NCBI GenBank assembly: GCA_916700875.1
Contig: CAKAKS010000284.1
Span: 20,001 to 84,000, forward strand
Origin: Sebastes aleutianus
Taxonomy: Eukaryota > Chordata > Actinopteri > Perciformes > Sebastidae
DNA length: 64,000 bases
Reading direction: 5' to 3'
Each line of letters begins with the position of its first letter. Position 1 is the first letter of the stretch. Position numbers and translations under genes: made by a program. The notes under the pieces were generated by a model. That model did no database searches and was not told where the DNA came from. It saw only the letters and a list, made by a program, of their open reading frames with translations. Shown here one piece after another: positions 1 to 13,160 of this stretch.

Positions 1-1064
1 TGTGTTTGTGGTATTAGAGACTTTAATTCCTTCATCTGTCGGCTCTGATCGGCCTGCTGGAAAATGTGAATCAATGAATATAAAACTGAATAATTGTAAC
101 AGATTAATAAAATAACAAAAGACTAAATCAGACAAACAGTCTAATTAAACAACCAAACATTGTTGGTGATTAATCTTCTGCCCATAGACTGATTGATTAA
201 TTAATTGTTTCAGTGCAAACCTTAATTGAAGTCTGCCGGCTAAGAGACAAAGTGTTGGACCTGAGGAAACAGATATTAGTTTATTGTTTTCAGTTGATCA
301 ATAATTACACAAGAAATTATAAAAAAAAAAAACTTGAACACAAATTATTAAAACTTGTTAAAAAAAACTTCAAAGTCTGAGGAGGTAAAAATACTTTAAT
401 AACAGTTTCACACCTATAATTGAAGTGGAGCCGTCGTCGTCTCCATGGTAACTCGCCCTCAGACTCCTCTATAGGTGCCGAGGTGCGTCTGTCTGCTCCA
501 AGAAGGGCTTTTATTTTGAAAGGACAGCAGGGTGAAAGTCCTCTTGCTGTTTAATCATTGATCACATCTGTTCTGAGGAAACGTGTTCTCACTTGATATC
601 AACCACCAACTTCCTCCTTTCACTCCTTCTACTCTCAGATCTGCTGTTTCATGAAGGATGTTTATCTCTGGAGTCATGACATCACTTCCTGTCTAATTTC
701 TCATCCACCAGCTACTAAACACAGTCTCTCACTCAGCGTTTATTTCATCTGTCTTTATTAAAATAATGAAGCGTGTTCTTAGAGTTCACTTTTAGATATT
801 CTGAGACGAATCAGCTCCACAACAGCAGCTGCTGTTAGAAACTGAAACCTTTGTGATTTTAAATAAATTAGCAATGATTTGTTGTGAGTGCAGAAAAACT
901 ACGATTCCCATGAAAATGAACAAGTGTGGCAGTGTGGGTACTTTACGTCTTCACAACTCGGTTTCATCCCCATCCACAAAATTCACCAACACAGTTTTCT
1001 TAAGTCATTTATTCATCTTTTTATCTGTAAGCTGTCTAAAACCTTCTACAACGGGCAAAAACCA
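1..1064. other. Non-coding, nothing recognised
   Basis: AT-rich sequence with no supported exon, repeat array or RNA gene. Open frames near 853-1080 run into the following minisatellite and have no recognisable content. Probably mgat4b intron 1 or upstream sequence. Confidence 0.5.
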
Positions 1065-1930
1065 AGATGGTGACCGCTAAAAACCAAGATGGTGATCGCC
1101 AAAAACCAAGATGGAGACGGCCAAAAAACAAGATGGTGACCGCTAAAAACCAAGATGGTGACCGCTAAAAACCAAGATGGAGACGGCCAAAAAACAAGAT
1201 GGTGACCGCTAAAAACCAAGATGGTGACCGCTAAAAACCAAGATGGTGATCGCCAAAAACCAAGATGGTGACCGCTAAAAACCAAGATGGTGATCGCCAA
1301 AAACCAAGATGGAGACGGCCAAAAAACAAGATGGTGACCGCTAAAAACCAAGATGGTGACCGCTAAAAACCAAGATGGTGACCGCTAAAAACCAAGATGG
1401 TGATCGCCAAAAACCAAGATGGAGACGGCCAAAAAACAAGATGGTGACCGCTAAAAACCAAGATGGCGATCGCCAAAAACCAAGATGGTGACCGCTAAAA
1501 ACCAAGATGGTGACCGCTAAAAACCAAGATGGTGACCGCTAAAAACCAAGATGGTGACCGCCAAAAACCAAGATGGAGACGGCCAAAAACCAAGATGGCG
1601 ATCGCCAAAAACCAAGATGGTGACCGCTAAAAACCAAGATGGTGACCACTAAAAACCAAGATGGCGATCGCCAAAAACCAAGATGGCGATCGCCAAAAAC
1701 CAAGATGGTGACCGCTAAAAACCAAGATGGTGACCGCTAAAAACCAAGATGGTGATCGCCAAAAACCAAGATGGTGACCGCTAAAAACCAAGATGGTGAC
1801 CGCTAAAAACCAAGATGGTGATCGCCAAAAACCAAGATGGTGACCGCTAAAAACCAAGATGGTGATCGCTAAAAACCAAGATGGTGACCGCTAAAAACAA
1901 AGATGGCGACGGCCAAAAACCAAGATGGTG
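1065..1930 (+). repeat. Minisatellite, about 21-bp unit (array 1)
   Basis: About 41 units of the form AAAACCAAGATGGTGACCGCT, with interspersed GATCGCC and GAGACGGCC variants. Units differ by a few substitutions and the period is stable. Open frames across it on both strands follow from the 21-bp period and are not genes. The unit core AAGATGGCG resembles the YY1 motif. Confidence 0.95.
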
Positions 1931-2062
1931 TAGTGATTTCATTTTAGCCGAACAGACCAGTCTGTCAACATCTTTCAATCATCTGTGGGTCCAAATTTCT
2001 CCTTAATTTCTTCTTCAATTCTGTCCAAAGTGCTGCTGTCTTTGAAGACATAGATGTGCACA

Positions 2063-2117
2063 GAAGAAGAAGAAGAAGAAGAAGAAGAAGAAGAAGAAGA
2101 AGAAGAAGAAGAAGAAG
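2063..2117 (+). repeat. (GAA)n microsatellite
   Basis: Purine-only GAA repeat of about 55 bp, followed by less regular purine-rich sequence. Confidence 0.95.
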
Positions 2118-2298
2118 AAAGGGCGATTGAAATGTGTAGCTCGAGTCTTGAGAAAGAAAATAATCTAAAAGAAGGAAGAAGAACTTTTGATGGACAGATG
2201 TGAATCCTGATGTGTGAACGATGGAGTGATGCTGAGACCTGCAGGAGTCACCAGACCAGCTCAACACCGTCTGTGACCTTGACTGCTGCCCTCACCGC

Positions 2299-2331
2299 GG
2301 GGACGGGGACGGGGACGGGGACGGGGACGGG
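2299..2331 (+). repeat. (GGGGAC)n microsatellite
   Basis: About five units of ggggac. Closely spaced runs of four G give G-quadruplex potential. Confidence 0.9.
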
Positions 2332-2399
2332 GTGGATCGACTCATTCCCTCCAAATCACACACTCTCTGTTGGCTGTTGTCCTGGTACGAGCTGTTACT

Positions 2400-2661
<262 letters not shown>

Positions 2662-3074
2662 GAACTAAATCCGTCTACAAATGAAAGTTAAAAGTTAATT
2701 TTTAACCAGACCTCCTCCTCCAGTCATGATGTGTTCAGTTTCTTCGTTGCAGTTAAAGAAGCAAAAGTTCAGTCAAACATTCAAATCTTTATTGTTCCTC
2801 TGGAAGCAGTTTACTCAAGAACTATACTATCCTAGTACACGGTACTTGTACTCAACTTGAGTATTTTATGCTATACTTTCTACTTTAAAGGGATCCATCT
2901 GCGGTCTTTTCCTTTTTTTTTTTTTTCAAATGTTAACGCCCACTCAGCCGTTAGCTAAAAGCAGTGATGTAGGTTACCACAGTAAGCTAATCAATAAGGT
3001 TATGAATAATGTGAACGCTAGCACTAGCTGAGTCGATGTAGTAGTAGCTGAAAGGGTTAGTTTGGATTTTTTGA

Positions 3075-3650
3075 AAACCAAGATGGTACGACCAAAAACC
3101 AAGATGGCCGATGACCAAAACCCAAGATGGTGACGGCCAAACACCAAGATATCGAGGACCAAAAACCAAATGGTGACGGTCAAAAACCAAGATGGTGACG
3201 GCCAAAAATCAAGATGGCTGACGACCAAAAACCAAATGGTGACGGTCAAAAACCAAGATGGTGACGGTCAAAAACCAAGATGGCTGACGACCAAAAACCA
3301 AATGGTGACGGTCAAAAACCAAGATGGTGACGGCCAAATACCAAGATGGTGACGGCCAAAAATCAAGATGGCTGACGACCAAAAACCAAATGGTGACGGT
3401 CAAAAACCAAGATGGTGACGGTCAAATACCAAGATGGCGACGGTCGAAAACCAAGATGGCGACGGTCAAAAAACAAGATGGTGACGGCCAAATACCAAGA
3501 TGGCGACGGTCAAAAACCAAGATGGCGACGGTCAAAAAACAAGATAACGAGGGCCAAAAACCTGGATGGCCGACGACCAAAACCCAAGATGGTGACAGTC
3601 AAAAACCAATATGGAGACAGCCAACAAACCAATATGGAGAGGGTGAAAAA
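3075..3650 (+). repeat. Minisatellite, about 21-bp unit (array 2)
   Basis: Same family as 1065-1930, with units such as AAAACCAAGATGGTGACGGTC plus a shorter ACCAAATGGTGACGGTC variant and a GATGGCTGACGACC variant. More degenerate at both ends. Confidence 0.93.
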
Positions 3651-4555
3651 GCAAAGGTTTTAGAAGGCTTCAAGGGAAAATAGCATTTTGATGCTGGAAA
3701 CATACTTTGACTAAATTTGAATGTTAGGATTCATACAGAACGATGTAAAAACCTCAAAACCCCCCAAAACACTGCCTTTCAACCAAACCGTAGCTGTCCA
3801 CTGATATCATGGAAAGAGTCGGTTGGACAGGTGAATTTAGTCCAGAGTGATACGTCCCAACAACGAGAGACTGTTTGCTCTCCAGAGGATGAACCCTCTT
3901 AGATTTTAATGTGCTGTATCAATACAGTTTAATTGTTATCATTATTGTTGCATCGTTAGTTATGGAGCATCATATTCAGTTAAATAGAGATAAGAGTCAG
4001 TTTAACGGTGATGTAATGAGGTCATAATGTTGATGCTGTAGTTGTGTGTGTTTCCTGGAGAGTCCAAGACGCTGTGAAAGCAGCTTAATGAATATTTGAT
4101 GGGAGCTCTGGGAGGTCGGGTTGCACTCAGACTCTCAACAGGAACCATCTGAAGGACTCGCTTCACGGTTTCAGTCCGTTTCCTGCTGCGGACGCAGCGA
4201 CGCTTCACTTCATGATTTAAAAAACAACTTCATTAACTGAACCGAGACACCTGATCTGTTGATTTAATGAAAGGATGATCCGTCTCTTAGTGAAAACTGA
4301 CTTTCAATGTAAAATGACTCTCATTTTAGGTTTAATTGATTTATTTTAACGTTAACATCTGGGATCAGAAAGCTGAACTATGCGTTTACTACAACATGTC
4401 AACATTTATCACAGGAAATATTGGGAAAAAAGTAAATTTTTATATATTTTTAAGAAGCAGGTAACGTAGAAGGTATTTTAAATTAAACAAAAATCACATC
4501 ACAACATCATCAACTAAAGACATTTTAAACTTTAACACTTCATTGTGCTGCTTTT
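3651..4555. other. Non-coding, nothing recognised
   Basis: AT-rich sequence between minisatellite array 2 and the coding-like fragment at about 4556. No supported exon or repeat array. Short open frames have no family features. Confidence 0.4.
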
Positions 4556-4847
4556 GTGGCGCAAAACTTAACTGAAGTAAATTTTGCCTCGCTACTCCGC
4601 CGGTCCACGCTGGGAGTCAACACCAACACCACGCTGATGGAGGCCCACGCCGTATTACTGGGCTCGCTGGAGGAGAAGGGGGGACGGGAGAACCAGAACC
4701 AGGATGGAGGCGGCTAAAAACCAAGATGGTGACGACCAAAACTCAAGTTGGCGACGGCCAGAAAACAGGTGACTGCTGGAGGCCCAGGCCGTTTTGCTGG
4801 GCCTGCTGGAGGGAAGGGGACCACGGGAGAACCAGAACCAGGACTGA
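4556..4847 (+). pseudogene. Unrecognised coding-like fragment, tandemly duplicated
   Basis: An open frame runs from about 4556 to TAA at 4715-4717, including RSTLGVNTNTTLMEAHAVLL then GSLEEKGGRENQNQD. A second copy at about 4777-4846 reads EAQAVLLGLLEGRGPRENQN then QD-stop. The two copies keep the same frame and similar residues although their nucleotides differ, which looks like a duplicated exon or a transposon remnant. Short minisatellite sequence of the CCAAGATGG family separates them. The parent protein is not recognised. Confidence 0.35.
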
Positions 4848-5369
4848 CCCTTCTGCAGTAAAATCAGAGATTTTCTAAAGGGAGTCTGGTGCGCGGAAAC
4901 ACTACCGCTTTTGTCCACAGGGGCCGCCAAAACCAAATGAAAGTTCCTTGTAGTAGCTTGAGGTAACAATTTGAATGCAGGACTTTGACTTGCAACAGAG
5001 TATTTGTACTGTCTGGTAGTAATACTTTCATTGAAGTAAAATATACTTCTTCCACCACTGCTGCTGTAAAAACCTTTCCCAACCGTGGAGACAGAATGTG
5101 CTTTCAACAGAAGCTGTGTCTAAACAAATATTACATTTGCTTGCCAATAAAGTTTTGTATGTATAGGAACGTAGTATTACGATTATTACTGGCACACTGG
5201 GAAGTTCCCAGTTCACGTCCCAGTCTGAGGTCACTGGGTCAGACTGGGGACAAGCTGCACATGATGATCTGCATTCACTTAAATGATGATCATATTTATA
5301 CGGTTATGTACAGCCAACCAGCAAGTCTAATAGTGTGTGTGTAGGACCCTGAACTACAGTTTACCTCTG

Positions 5370-5530
5370 TCAAACACACACACACACACACGCACACGCA
5401 TACACAGAAACACACACTTTCTCCGTGTAACAGTGCTGATGAGTGTTTGGTCCGAGGCAACGTGCTGACATTGAGATATGTTAAGTAAGCTGTGTGTGTG
5501 TGTGTTTGTGCACTGTGTGCGTGTGTGGGC
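5370..5530. repeat. Interrupted (CA)n/(GT)n microsatellites
   Basis: CA tract at about 5372-5415 and GT tracts at about 5490-5528, separated by unique sequence. Confidence 0.85.
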
Positions 5531-7270
5531 ACTGTGTTTGTGCCAGAGGTATCAGGAGGACAACATGTGACCCACTGCCTTCAGCATGTGACTCTGAGTG
5601 TGTTTGTGTGATTTTATGTTTTTGGACGTGACCTTTGACCTCTTGTTCTGCTTCTTTTCAAGGACATTCGTTCTTTGTTTTTCTGCCGTTTGGAGCTGCG
5701 ACGATCACCGAGCTGATAAAATCATTAAAGACTAAATGAACTAAAGACGATTTATATCATTGATCAAGTAGAAATATTAACAAATGCTGCGTGCAGATGA
5801 TTCTGTTTCGTTGCTTCGTGTATTTAATATTTTTATATATATAAATTATATATCTTCATGGGACTAAAAATACACTAGCTGATGTAACTCAATATATTCT
5901 CTCAATGAAACATTAATATTCTGAGATAAATGAGTATTTATTACAGATTAAATATTTCAATAATAAATATAAATTCTGTGCTTTATATTAGCAGAGTTAA
6001 ACAACAACAGCTTCAGTGTTGATCATATGTCCTTTTCTCTGTTTCACTATTTCACTCACTTTAACCCCTAAAGATAGAAACAGGAAAAATCATTTCCGAG
6101 CTCAGTGTGTGAGTAAAGATTATAACCAGAGCTGCAATGAAAAGACATTATTCACCATTTTCTGATGTTTTATTGAACAACTAATCGATTAATGGTGAAA
6201 ATAATCAACAATGAAAATAATAACCAGTTGCTAGGTCTGGGATGATTCACCCATCTCCTGATTCCATACTATCACCATACTGCTGATTCGATCTGTATTG
6301 GGATTTTGAAGTATTGGGATTTATTGGGATTTTTGTTAACTTGTTTACCACTAGACCATGAAGGGAAACAGATGAATCATCCACTTCTAGGGACTTTTAC
6401 TTTGGAAAATCTCTAAATGAATCCAGTAAAAATGTTTGATTTCCAGCATGTAGTATGTAGTCAGAGACGTCCTGAAGTCAAATATATCAGGATCATTGAC
6501 AGGAATCATTTATTATCCAGCAACCCAAAAATCAAAGAATAAAGATATTTCCCTCACAGATTAGTGGTATTTTCTTTTTAATGTATAATGTTTGATACTT
6601 CTGGTGAATATAATCCATCAATCTGATTTCCATAGATGTATTTTGTAAATACAGTTCCCTTTGTTAACACCTTATTTTGAAAAGCGGACGTAGTCCCACC
6701 TGTCTACTTCCTCTAACTTCTCCAAGGTCGTCTCTAGCTCTCCCGTCAGCTCCGTTCTCTTTATCCATCCATGGTCAGCTCCATCGGGGCCGTTTGAATT
6801 TTTTTTCCTGTCAATGTGTGAAACCCAAAGTGTTTCCATCCTTTACTGGATGTGTAGTGTTTACCACGCTGGATTTAACATGGGAGGGTGCAGGTCGTAT
6901 CCACGACGACCCTCCGACGTTTTATACTTTCTGTGGTTTGTTTTGGTTGACGGATACGGAACGGATATGACGTCACGTTACTCAGACTACCACAATAAAA
7001 TCAGTAACTTCCTTCTACCTCCACATAGACTCAGATGAAGCACATATATTGATTCTGGCTTTAAAATAATTCAAAATCGTAAAACAAAATCACGATACAT
7101 AGCTGCATTGATTTGTTTTCCACCCCTAGTTTCCAGCTTTCTATCTGTTATGTTTGCTGTCTAAAAACAGAGAAATGTTGTTTCCTCACGACAGTAAACA
7201 GGATCCATTAATTTAGTTTACAGAGAAATCTGGAGATCATCTAAAGACAGATGAGAAGAAAATCTAATTC
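5531..7270. other. Non-coding, AT-rich, fragments of dispersed repeats
   Basis: No exon supported. 6130-6235 resembles the teleost 'agctgcaa...taatcgattaatgg' repeat. 6650-7110 resembles a dispersed element (aaagcggacgtagtcc...), identified from memory only. Confidence 0.4.
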
Positions 7271-7424
7271 AAACCATCAAATAGAGGAAACAGAAACAAA
7301 CTGGCTCATATAGAGGAGGAGGAGGAGGAAGAGGAGGAGAAGGTGACGGGGAGTCTCTGTACTGAATCAGATCAGCTTCCTCACACAGAGTGAACCATCT
7401 GTCTACCAGAAACACTCTCTGAGT

Positions 7425-7690
7425 GTGTGAGTGTGTGTGTGTGCGTGTGCGTGTGTGTGTGTGTGTTACTGGAGATGAGTAATGAGAATCCAAATGGACA
7501 GCATGTGTGTGTGTGTGTGCGTGTGTGTGTGCGTGTGCGTGTGTGTTTGTGTGTGAATCACTTTCATTACATTAGTTGTTTAAATCTCTCTGAGTTTCAG
7601 GTATCTGTGTTTCCTCCCAGCGACCATCTGCCACCATACAGTGTGTGCGTGTGCACGTGCGTGCGTGTGCGTGCGTGCATGTGCGTGTTG
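7425..7690. repeat. Cluster of (GT)n and (GTGC)n microsatellites
   Basis: Three interrupted tracts at about 7429-7466, 7503-7553 and 7640-7688. The last is rich in gtgcgt. Confidence 0.9.
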
Positions 7691-7840
7691 AATCATCCAG
7701 ATGATGTTGGTTGATGCAGATTATTAATCATCATTAGCAGAAAAACATGATAACGTGTTTAATTTCTCCGCCTTTTATTCATCACATATCTCTACACTGA
7801 GCAGTGAAACGTTGTGTTGTCTCCTCCAGTACTGTGCTAG

Positions 7841-7842
7841 AA

Positions 7843-7871
<29 letters not shown>
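7841..7871. repeat. (AT)n microsatellite
   Basis: About 15 AT units starting after 'gctagaa'. Confidence 0.95.
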
Positions 7872-7875
<4 letters not shown>

Positions 7876-8275
7876 AAATAAAAATACAATATATACAACT
7901 GCTCTGATTGGACAGTTGTTTTCTGACGCAGCCGCTCACTTCCGTTGCAGAGTTTGTTCCCAGAGCTCAGAATAGCTTTGTAAAATAAATATTTCTCACT
8001 TTGCTTGTATAACAACACATATAAATACTTTAATATGACATCATGGAAACTTGACTAACAGTGAGGAAGCTGTTGTTGATCATAATAACTGATGAAAACA
8101 TGAACACATGTTGAACAGACTCAGTAACTTTATACACTCAGTGGTTTGTTTGTATTCATGAATAAAAACACAACAGACTCAAAGGGGAGGATGTTCATAT
8201 TATTAATAGTATCACTATCTGGATATACTTTAATACCACATCTTCATCTTTATCTTCAAAAAACCAACATAAATA

Positions 8276-8431
8276 AATGATCATTTCTATGCAGACGACA
8301 CACTAATCGGTCTTCCTGTAACGGATAAAGATCTTCCTGCTTGTTGGGTGTTTAAAAGCTTTCTACATTTCAATCCTCAGAGGACTGAAATGATTCTTGT
8401 TGGTCGAGACCGAGCGGCAACGCTGAAGTGA
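8276..8431 (+). mobile_element. Decayed non-LTR retrotransposon (LINE) RT fragment
   Basis: Forward frame from 8276 to TGA at 8429-8431 reads NDHFYADDTLIGLPVT...DK, followed by FLHFNPQRTEMILVG. YADDT is the reverse-transcriptase catalytic box, and the spacing to F-L-x-F/L-N-x-x-[RK]-T-E matches the palm/thumb of L2/Rex-type fish LINEs. Only about 50 residues survive and no other LINE domain was found nearby. A small dead fragment. Confidence 0.7.
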
Positions 8432-8439
8432 CAAAAACT

Positions 8440-8900
8440 GCAGTTCTTCTAACGGCCACTTGAGGCTCCAAAAGCGAGTTAATCCCCACAGACCTCTGTG
8501 TAAAAACGACCAACTTTACAGCAGAAATAAACCTGTTTACAGCGAAATAACTCACCCATTTCAATTCTATTAAAGCTTAAAGTTAGATATAATTAAGGGC
8601 GTGGCCGCTTTGAGAGACAGGTCGCTACCACGGCGACGCTATTCAGTGCTCGTTTGTACTAAAAGACACTCTAAGGAGTCGGCTGTTGGTATTTTAAGCC
8701 TGTTTTACTTTAGCCAAAATTAGCATTCCAGTTAATATCACAGTTAACGTTAATTATGGATGCAGGCTTCAGAACTGCAGTCCACAAACCAATCTGTGTC
8801 GTCACGGTGACGAGAACCACTTCTTATATCCAGTCTACGGTCCAGACAGACATAAATCAGCTTTTCATGGATGTTTAAGTTTCTGCAGTTCTTGATTTTC
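8440..8900. repeat. Dispersed teleost repeat
   Basis: Contains 'cttgaggctccaaaagcga' and 'actttacagcagaaataaac', phrases I associate with a high-copy fish repeat. Class unknown; identification is from memory. Confidence 0.4.
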
Positions 8901-9906
8901 ACTCTTACCTTTGAGCCACATATTAAGTATGTTTATATTTTATATTTTATACCTATATTTTAACTTCTGCATTGCTTTATATCTCAGGTTCTTTTTACTT
9001 GCATATTTCCTGAGCGTTGTTGGAGGGAGATGTTAGACTTTCGCTGCCGATGACTGTTGTCCACATGACAATAAATGAATAAACAAAGATACGCCCCATT
9101 TGATCTGATTCAGATGGTGGAGGGAGGACTCAGATCTGTTTTTACAGGCTAGCTGTGTGTGTCTGATGTTTATATTTTAATCTGTAAAGTGTGCACAGAC
9201 TTCTGGCTGATGTTGCATAAATTAATTGAAGTTTTAGTACTAGTAGTATTGGAAGTATTCCGGCAGCGTGTTTGGTGGTATTTCATTGTTTTATTGTACT
9301 CAGGTTTTATTAGCATCCTCCCTCGCCTCCGCTTTCTTTCTTCCTTCCACCCTACATCCTAGCGTTCTCCCCTTGTCTCCTCGTCTCCATGGCAGCAGGG
9401 AGGAAGGGGCGGAGCAACAGTTGTTGTTAGTTAAATGATGTCAGTCATCGGGGGAAACAGCTGCTGCTGCTGCTGATGGAGATCCAGAGGAATGTGTGTG
9501 TGTCTGTGTGTGTGTGTGTGTGTGTGAGCGTCTTGTGTTGGTATGTGAGGGTCATAATGAGCATTATCTCTATTTATAGCTGAGACCCTGGAGGACCAGA
9601 TTAGTTCAACAGTCTCTGTTTGATTTCCTCAAAGTCTCCCTGAACACAGTTTACTCCTTCTTCTAAAGTTTCATTAATGGCAGACTGCTTGATGGAAAAT
9701 TAGAGTCTCAGAGACTTTGTTTCCTGCACTCTGGTGACTTTAAAATAATGAAAATAACAAAATAATAAGAGCACTGCAACAGCATTTTTTTGTTAAATAG
9801 GTTTACTTTTAATTTTACTTTTAATTCTCAGGAAAGAAAACTGAATAATTCGCCCCTCTGGCGTAAACTCTGATTTAAACAAGGCTAATATTCATCAGTT
9901 TTGTGT

Positions 9907-10401
9907 ACGTCGCTGCCGTATTTCTGCCTAGATGACTTTATGTTGAGTGTTGATGGAGCAGCTACATAGCCTGGCACTGATCCATCCAAACTCCATTCAG
10001 AAAACAAGCATTTTAAAAGTTTTTTGCTTGTCGTCATGGTAACGGACCTGACAAAGCATGAATTCAGACTTTTTACTAATCAGCATCATTATGTAGTTAT
10101 TTCAGCATCACTTTGATCTGTTTATTGATATTAAATCACAGCACAATCTGTTTATTCTGGGTTCATACCGCAGTAGCGACGTGTGGCTGCTAGATACAGT
10201 CAGTGTGATGTCACTATGTGAATACAGCTCGCCGCCGGGTGATGTTATGAACCCAGACACGACGGTGTTTGGTTCTTCTGACATATCTGGGACTTCACCA
10301 ACATGTACAAAGCAGCAACAGTGGTTATTTCTTCCATGGTTGATGGAGGAAAGAGAAGTTGTTGGTATCTATGGAGACGAGCTCCTCCTCCTCTCCGGCG
10401 C
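9907..10401 (-). repeat. 490-bp dispersed repeat, copy A
   Basis: The reverse complement closely matches 25810-26299 over almost its whole length, with few differences and small indels. It includes tttctgcctagatgacttta and ggttcataccgcagtag. No ORF with recognisable domains; likely a non-autonomous element. The relation to copy B is seen directly; class unknown. Confidence 0.85.
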
Positions 10402-10639
10402 CAGTCAAACAAGGCGAAAAGTTGCTTCGCTCTTGGTGAATGCAACACAAGTCTGATACTTTGATTATATATTGATATTTTATTGATTTTTTTTGATATT
10501 TTATAAGATCTCAGAATCTTAGTGAAAAGTGAAAAAGTGAAAATGGTTCAGAAAAAATGAAGAAATACAAACTGAAACAGGTAGGACACAAATAAAATAA
10601 CATCTAGAGTTGAAGTTCAGCACGGAGCAGAGAAACCTG

Positions 10640-10641
10640 AC

Positions 10642-10686
<45 letters not shown>
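10640..10686. repeat. (CA)n microsatellite
   Basis: Perfect CA tract of about 45 bp. Confidence 0.95.
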
Positions 10687-10688
<2 letters not shown>

Positions 10689-11739
10689 AGGGAGGATAAG
10701 GTGTTGTGGTTAATTGGTTGGTATTTGGGTTTCCCTCCAGATGTGGCCCCTCGCTCTCTAAATGCCCTCTTTGTGTCCGACGCTGCTCGAGTCTTTTTCC
10801 ACAAACCCTCTCATTCACAAGCTGCTACCTGACTCCGCTCACCTCCACCTCCCAGACGGGTGGAGGTAGAGGAGGAGGAGGCGTCTGCGCCTCAGTATCC
10901 TGTATATCCATACACTGATCCAGACCGGATTAAAACTCTCAGCTGCCAAAACGAAAAGTCTCCAATCATGATATTCATTGTTCTGCCTCTTATTCCCTCA
11001 TCTCTCCCTGCTATACGTTCTGTATTTATTCACCTCTTGACCTTTGACCTGAACCGTTTCTACGACTCCACAGTTGAACTCCTGAGAGAGAAAGTTAAAC
11101 TCTGAATCACAGACATCCTGAAAAGAGGGATTTCCTTCCCTAACAGATAACTAGAGGAGCACACATTGTTATTACTGAAGTGTTCTTCTTAATTCAGCTT
11201 TTAAATCACTTTTTCCAACAAAAAAAGAGCATTGACAAACAGATAAAATGCCGTTTTAATACGAAGAAAGTGGAGTTTCCCATTCTGACCGAGACAACAT
11301 TTACTACAAATTAAAAATGAGACCAACTTCAGACATTTAAACCAACCCTGTTTCCTACAAATTATATTTATATTCTCTTAATTTGAAACGACATGATGAG
11401 GACAATAATTAACTCAATTATAATACTTAATTTGGTTAGGATTAAGAAAGATCTTAGTTTAAAAACATGTTTTCTTCAGTATTTAATTTGTGTCTTGTGC
11501 TTTTATTATTTGGTCAAGTCAGTTTTATTTATAGCCCAAAATCACAAATTTGCCTCAACCCATTAAGACCTGAGGGGCCGCCTAAAAACACACTCTAAAA
11601 CCACAACTTTAAAAACTTTAAAAACTTTAAAAACTTTAAAAGTCCAAACAAAGTCCAGGAAGCTACGAGGCTAAAGCTAAAAACAAATAGCATTCCCATA
11701 ATGCATTTTTCCTTACCCATGTGTTTTTTTTTAGCGAAT
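10687..11739. other. Non-coding, nothing recognised
   Basis: AT-rich sequence with one short local repeat (aaaaacttt at about 11609-11640). No supported exon. Confidence 0.45.
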
Positions 11740-13160
11740 CACGATACCAATAATCGGTCACATGTCTGTTGACTCGGACTTGTCTTGACTTTGCTAGCAT
11801 TCTGACTTGGACTTGTTTTGTTCTTGTGGAAATATTGTCTCAGCTTTGCTAGTATTTTGACTCGGACTTGTCTAGTGGACGAATTTACTCGGACTTGTCT
11901 TGGCATAATAGTATTTTTACTTGGACTTGGTCATGACTCTCATTTTGTGAAGTTGTGTAATTTGTAGTGTGCAAATGTGCTCACTGTATCCCGACTGACC
12001 AGCAGGCATTAGACACTTGTCCTTATATCCTCCCTGTTTGAATGGTTTTATGTATCTGCAGCAACAACGGTTTTCCTTCTTTAACATCAGTGTTTGTGGC
12101 TTCAGACGATTAGATTTAATGTCTAAATCACGTGATGAAGAAGTTGCAGTTTTCATGTTTCTGTGGTTCAGTCATTCAGGAAATAACGTCTGTAATCATG
12201 ACAGAAGTCCCTCATTACATCCACATTAAATTCACTAAAATCAGATTATATTGGGGGAGTGGGGCGGCGAGCCAACATGGCTGCTCTGCTCTAATCATAA
12301 TTACACTGCTGGCAGTGAGCTGCTTTTATCTTCCTCTTCCTCATCAGATGATTCACTCTGACGGACCAAACATGGTCCGTGATAATCAGCCAATCAGCAG
12401 CGTCCTGTTGGACCTGATGAGATCAGATCAGTGGAGCTTTATTGATCCCTGTGGAGACTCATAGTGATCAACTGGGTTGATTAACAGCAGCACGGTCCCG
12501 TCTCGGCTTTGCTAGCATTTTGACTCGGACTTGTCTTGGCTTTATATCATTTTCACTTTGACTTTTCTCGGTTTTGTTAGCTTTTTCACTCAGACTTGTC
12601 TCATTCTCATGGACGTTTTGACTCGGCTTTGCTTGCATTTTGTCTCGTTCTTGTAGAAATGTTGTCTCGGCTTTGCTCGTATTTTTGACTCTGATTTGTC
12701 TCTGGACCTTTTGTCTCTGACTTGTCTCTGTTTAGCTAGTATTTTGACTTTGACTTGTTTCATGGGTCTTTTGACTCGTTCTTGTCTCGGCTTTGCCAGC
12801 ATTTGGACTCGGACTTGTCTTGGCGTTGCTAGCATTTTAACTCGGACTTGTCTCGGCTTTGCTAGCATTTTAACTTGGAATTGTCTCGTTCTTGTGGTAA
12901 TGTTGTCTTGGCTTTGCAAGCATTTTGACTCTGACTTGTTTCATGGACATTTTGACTCGGACTTGTCTCGTTGTCATCGATGTTTTGTCTCGGCTTTGCT
13001 ATCATTTTGACTCGGACTTGTCTTTGGACCTTTTGACTCGGACTTGTCTCAGCTTTATAGCATTTTGACTCTGACTTGTATTGTGGACCTTTAGACTTGG
13101 ACTTGTCTCTTGGGTGTTTTTAATCCGACTTGTCTGTTTGCTTTGACTTGCTTTTGGCGG
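11740..13160 (+). repeat. Degenerate minisatellite, about 33-bp unit
   Basis: Repeats around gactcggacttgtctcgg + ctttgctagcatttt occur at about 11765-11940 and 12500-13160, flanking unrelated sequence (11945-12495). Units vary in length and sequence, so the array is old. Reverse-strand frames rich in Arg-Gln-Val-Lys (12590-12919, 13002-13187) are read through it and are not supported as genes. Confidence 0.8.
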
